Below, in pieces: positions 54,101 to 60,100 of a stretch of DNA of 64,000 bases. Every line of letters starts with the position of its first letter. Position 1 is the stretch's first letter. The stretch spans positions 3,028,788 through 3,092,787 of the forward strand of contig NC_049995.1 of assembly GCF_000003815.2 (NCBI RefSeq), given 5' to 3'. Position numbers and translations under genes: made by a program. Below the pieces are notes generated by a model that did not search any database, was not told the DNA's origin, and saw nothing but the letters and a program-made list of their open reading frames with translations. Origin of the DNA: Branchiostoma floridae. Its lineage: Eukaryota; Chordata; Leptocardii; Amphioxiformes; Branchiostomatidae.

Positions 54101-57100
54101 AAATATTGAAATACAACTGCCTTAAAGTAGCCATACCACGGAAATGGAAAAGTATTACAAGAAATAAAAGAAAATGTGATCGTTGCGAAATCATCATGTA
54201 TACTGAATTCATACATCCTCATACAGCAACGTGTAAACAAATATATAAAATTTTAGTAAAAAGGAAATTTGTACCCCCAAGTAGAGAGATCAATATTGTT
54301 AATGACATCGGTGAAGATAATGTTAAAAAAGCTTATAGTGTTATATTCACAACTACCAAAGAAACTAAACTGCAATACTTTCAATATAAGATTGTACACC
54401 ATTTCTTGCCGACTAACAGTTGGTTAAGTAAGGTAAACCTGGTAGAGAAAGACAGTTGTAACAATTGCGATGAAAAGCATACCATAGAACATTTGTTTAT
54501 TCATTGTAGATATACTATAGAATTTTGGCAACAATTTAGATATTGGTGGAAAAGCGTGACAAAGCAAGATATACGTTTAAGCAAGAATACGATAATATAT
54601 TGTGTAATAGAACCAGCATACCTTGAGTTTTGTATAATGATAGCTAAATATAGCCTATACATCTGCTTTGTTAATGACATCAAACCCAGTATCCGACATT
54701 TCCTTTTACAACTAAAATTCCGAACATACAACATGTAAGATGAAAGGTCCTTCTCTGTCTGTATCCATCCAAGTTGTGGCACTTGTCCTTTGTATGTCTT
54801 TGTAATGTTTATTGAAATGAAAAAAAAAAAATAAAAAAAAAAATAAAAAAAAAAAAAAAATAACCACCTCATAAAACCACCTCGTTCGCTTCGCTCACTC
54901 GGTGGTTTTATTCGGCGGTTATAGCAAAGGACCAGGCGTTATGACACCATATACACCTTGGGGCGGGTCATTAACCCTTAATTATACAACAGTGGCCTCA
55001 ACAAGACAGTAAGTGCCACAGTTGTGGCCATAGGACTGTAGGTTTTGAACCATTTATTAAATTACACAGGGAAGGACCCCAGGCCTACTCTTTTTGATAA
55101 ATACAAATTATCTCAGCAAACTTAACTGCATGTCCTGTATCTTGTTCACAGAAGGTGAGAAAACAGCAAGAAAGAAATATTCATCATCAGAGGAAGAAGA
55201 GAGTGAAGAAGAGATGGGGTTTGGGCTGTTTGATGATGACGAAGGTAGGATGGCAGGTGAGATGATAGAGTACTGTAAAACTTGAAACTTGTTTTCATGG
55301 TGACATCTCCACCATGATACATGTACTAGCTGTTATTGTTATTGGGTGGGTCGACTACTGTCTCTTTACAGCCAGGGGATGAATTGTGAGGAGAGAGAGA
55401 GAACTGGTTTATTTATTTAAACACACAATGTCATGTACAAGATTATAGTCCGAGGACTAAATTGCCTCGTACATTGTACAGGAGAGGCTGGCGCTTAGGA
55501 CTAAAACAATGGAATGTCCTGCCTAAGTGCATTAACATACTTATCACAATTTCCACTAAACTTTACAATTTAAAATTGTGGGTCTACACACCATCAAGTA
55601 AATATATATCTATGTCAATTATAAATCGATCTCATTCTGAATGATTAAAATGTGACACTTCAAAGACTAATGTGAGTTTAACAGATCGATACAATAAGGC
55701 AGCGTGGTATTCCTGAAACGCGATGTTCGGCACTTAAACTGGCTGAAGTATAAGCATTTCTGAGGTCTCTGCCATGTACCTCAGAGCGGCAGTACCTAAG
55801 GAGCTTACAATTGGCAGGGCTAAATTGTAGGGTCTATAATGGCAGCCGGTATACAGCAACTATAGTGGCCTCGACATGACAGTAATTGCCACAGTTGCAG
55901 CCATAGGACTGTAGGTTTTGAACCACTTACACAGGGAAGGACCCCAGACCTACTCTTTTTGATAACTACAAAATCAAATTTCAGCAAACTTAACTGCATG
56001 TACGGTATCTTGTTCACAGAAGGTAAGAAAACAGCAAGAAAGAAAGTTCCATCATCATTTGAGGAAGAGATTGAAGTACAGATGGGGTTTGCACGTCTGT
56101 TTGATGATGGTGAAGTTAGGATGGCAGGTGAGATAGTAGAATCTGTAAAACTCAAAATGCATGGTTTTCATGGCGACACTCCACCAAGATACAATCGTCA
56201 TACAAACGAGGTTAGAAATGAGATGTGGTCCTTACTGTTAGCCTAATTTGATTTAAAAAAAAACCAGAAAAGATTTGCTGTAAAGAGTCATACTTTTGAC
56301 ACTTTATGTTGGGCTCCATTTTTCAAAGACACTAAATCTTGAATCTTTCTATTTTTTCAACAGCTCCTGAAGAAAAAGGGACTATGGCAAAGATGGAGAA
56401 GAAGAAGAAGAAGGTTGCTCCTCTTGCTGAGACTTACCAGATGAAGGCTAATGCTTTGCAATTGGGAAAAGGACGGTTTGCAACTACTTTGAGGTCAAGG
56501 TCGGATAACCGTCGCTCTCCAGCATACAGCCCAACTTCACCTACTGAGGAAGCCACAGAGGCCGAGTACACAAAGCCTAAACCTCTAGCTCGGAAAATGG
56601 CACCAAGGAGGGTAGAAAAGGAGAAAGAGCCAGAGGCGCCAAGCCCACACTTCTCAAAGATGTCTGCAAAGTTCTTGACCCGAGAAGCTGAAAGGGGAAA
56701 GTCCTCTTACAGAGTGTCAGATGAAGTTCAGGCTCGTGTAGATCGCCTTGATGATCTAGTAGAAAAAGCTGATGCTCTTAGTGCACAAGCCGCAGTATTT
56801 GGTGCTTCAACAACCATTTCTAAAGATGATGGCCTCTTTGCTGGTTCAACAGAGGCAAGTGTGCAGAAACCTAAACCTTTTGAATCCAAGCCAGGTATCG
56901 TTCAATGTGCCAGATTTACTTATGAAGCAACACCAGATACTACCAAGGGTCTTTTTGGCAGAAAGGCTGAACCAAAGACTGCAGGATTTGCTCTTGCCCA
57001 GTCTGTGGCCGCAGAAGAGCCAGCTCCTGCTTTTGGTTTTGGAGCTCCAGTTGCAATCTTTGGTGCAGAAACTTATGGAACTCGTGGTGTAGGCTTTGAT

Positions 57101-60100
57101 GCACCCATACCGTATGGCAAAATCCCAGTTAGTGGAACGCCGTTTGGTGAAACGCCAGTTAGTGGAAAGCCGTTTGGTGAATCTGCTGTAAAGTTTGGAG
57201 GTCCTCCTGGCACTGTAGCTGGCACAAAGACGCAAGAGACTGCATTTGGTCAGGGTTTTGGTTCTGCTTCAAGTCGTGGTGTTGGCTTTGGTAAAGCAGC
57301 ATCTTATGGAGCAAGATATGGCACACGAATTGGTGGAACACCATTTGCTGCAACCACAGGTCTTTTTGCCCACTCAACTGCACCAAAAGAGCAGGAAGCT
57401 GTATCCTTTGGTTTCACTCCCTCTGCCAACAAGAGCACGAGGGATGATGGAGGATCCGCAGGTGGTTTTAGTTTTGGTTGGACTGCATCATCAGATATGG
57501 GACAGAGGGATCGAGACAGGAGCTCCCCCCTAATTGGTGACACAAAAAAAGGATTCAAGTTTGGAGCCCCACTTGAAGAGAAAGAAGAAACAGCAAGCTT
57601 TAGCTTTGGTGGACCCAGCCAGAAAGTGGTTCCTCAAGCAGGTTTTGGAGCTGATCAACAGATACAGCAGCAACAACAGCAACAACAACAACAGGCTCAG
57701 ATGAATGTCTCTAATACTGCTCCTCAGAGGAAGATGCGAAGCAGGCTTCATGGCGCTATAGCTACCTTAAGTGAATCCAGTCAAGCAGAAATGGTTCCTG
57801 AAGCAGGTTTTATCTCCAATCAACGGATGCAGCAGCAACAGGCTCAGATGGATGTTCTTCTTACTGCTCCTCCGAGGACAGGTGGTGGAAGGGTTCATGG
57901 CGCTTTAACTAGATTAGACGAATCCAGTCAAGCAAAGGTGGTTCCTCAAGCACGTGTTGGCTCTCGAGCTCCTCAACCAGCGAGGAAGACAACTGGTGGC
58001 AAGGCTGTTAGAGTTTCTTCAGGATTCAAGGACAGCTTGGACATCGTAGACGAGAGTTCACGCGACACTGGCGACTCTTGGAGAGCTATCAAACGGACCG
58101 AGACCCCAACGGCTGGTGATTTCGACATGAGGGCCATGTCCCCTGCCTCAACAAATGCTGCGCAGTCAGTTGCTTTTCAACAGTTATCAGCATCTGCTGC
58201 CTTTCTACAGGCACCCCCTTCTGCGCCACCCCCTTGTTCAACAGGCCCCCCTCCTCCTCCACCCCCCTGCCCAGCAGGCTCCCCTCCTCCAGCTGGTGCC
58301 CCTCCCCCACCACCCCCTAAGGGCACTCAGCTTCTTAAACCAAGAGCAAGTTTAAAGTCCAAAGCAGCCATGGCTGCACCACTAAAAATGCGTTCCCTGC
58401 CCTCGAAAGCATTTGCTCCATTGCCCCCTCCCCCTCCAAGTTCAGTCGAAAAGCTACCAGACCTATCAGCAAGCCTGGACAAAGAAGAAGAAGAACTTCA
58501 AATGGTGCTTGTAGAAAGTCTTGCAATCGCTAGGTATGAGCAGATGGAAGAGTTAAAGCCATTGTCAAGAAGTTTGGAGTTAAGACAAAAGAAGAAGAAG
58601 AAACAGGTCGAGATCCAGGCAAGGCTGGAGGAAGAAAAGGCATCATTGGACAAAGTCATGTACATGGATGAAAGCGTTCAAGAAAGAGATGAAATGTACA
58701 GGTAAGAGTGAAGTCAACGAAGTACAGTCTCTACCTATGTAGAAATATGAAATTTTCCACAAATCGGAGGAATATTTTATCTGAGAGCTTGCAATTGGCT
58801 GGTTAATGAAGTACAGACTGAAGATTATAACTGTAGCCCTTCGGCCAATTTCTACTGATTTTTCTCATAAACCACAGTCTCATAGGGACTAAATGAAGTT
58901 TGGTTGATTTATGTAATCGTGGCAAACATGTTGCCTACCTGAGCTTTTCAAGTGAAAAATGTTAAGTTTCAATGAAGTTCACGTGAATTACTTTCAAGGA
59001 CCAATTTAGGGACTATTCTTGACAATTGAACTACATGTAAATCCAAGGTTACACAAAGCTTACCATAAAAGTGTACAACTTGTGATTACAGTTATTATTT
59101 TCCACATAAAGCAGTGTTTAAGTTTGTGGGCATTGGTCAATGGTATGCTAATATATTGTGCCGTCTTAACTTTATTCTTTATAGTAGGGGTTCTTTGCAT
59201 TGAGCAATTTCATGATATTCATACAATGCCACATCGTTGTAAACACCACAGAAGACAGTATCTCTTTTGTTTAGTATTTTTGTTTGATGTCAGCCTGTTG
59301 TTACATGATTGTGTATAATTATGCCTTTGTCATCTTGTTCATGACTTTTGTTACATGCATTACAAACTTTATTTCAGGACCAGTTTGAGGGGGTTACATG
59401 GTCCAAGAAGAGGTCCTGGTGCATATCACTCTGCCAGCTTTCATCTGACCTCAGGTAGGTTAATCAATTCATGTGCAAAGTAAGGCTAATATCAGTAGTC
59501 TAAGACTACTTTCAAGATGGAGAGCTTTTTTATATAGTCATCCAAAGATCTAAACTTCATTGAAATATCATGATAGGACCGTTGATCATTGAAATAGCAT
59601 TGAAAGATGTTGTATGTCACTAAAATATCATTAGTAAGATCATACTTGAAATGGGGGCATGGGTTCGTATCCCACTTCTGACACCATGTTGGCTTAGAGA
59701 TTATCTCGGTCATAGACTTAAAATGCTCAACATTCCTTGTACAAAAGAACTTATTACCAAGGTACAACAATGGACCTGTAAATACTGTACACAGTGCTCC
59801 ATCTTATCTGTCACGACCAGTACAGATGTTAGTAATGACTGACTAAGAAATTGCACAAATAATGTCTAATCTGAAAAAGGATGCTCACAAGTAACCATGT
59901 TTTTTCCAACCCTCTGCAGGTTCCTTTAGTGGCAGAGAAATTGATGTAGTACCAATCGTGACCACAAGGGGGAGGGTTATTACAGAGACAACTGTTGACC
60001 AAATCTTTGCTCTGCTAAAGGTATCATTTGTAATTATTGGTTCAAATATAAAGTATAGTAGCTCTAGTTTTAGAGTGATGAATTACTGTAACATTAACAC

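Larger units (their letters stand above)
52571..54977. mobile_element. Palindromic element interrupted by a LINE
   Basis: Left arm 'gtcataacgcctggtccttt' (about 52607) and inverted right arm 'aaaggaccaggcgttatgac' (about 54925) are separated only by the LINE and a short central 'aaaccacctcgttcgcttcg' stretch. Removing the LINE would leave one MITE of about 175 bp. Confidence 0.75.
55020..56165. repeat. Segmental duplication containing PARP4 exons 33 and 34
   Basis: About 240 bp around exon 33 (55030-55270) recurs around exon 34 (55905-56155), sharing 'ggaaggaccccag.cctactc', 'tttttgata' and 'ttaactgcatgt' upstream of the acceptor. Confidence 0.8.

Noticed and set aside
56846-58526. Minus-strand and other-frame ORFs within PARP4 exon 35
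   Set aside because: Low-complexity shadows of the in-frame FG/Gln/Pro-rich exon.
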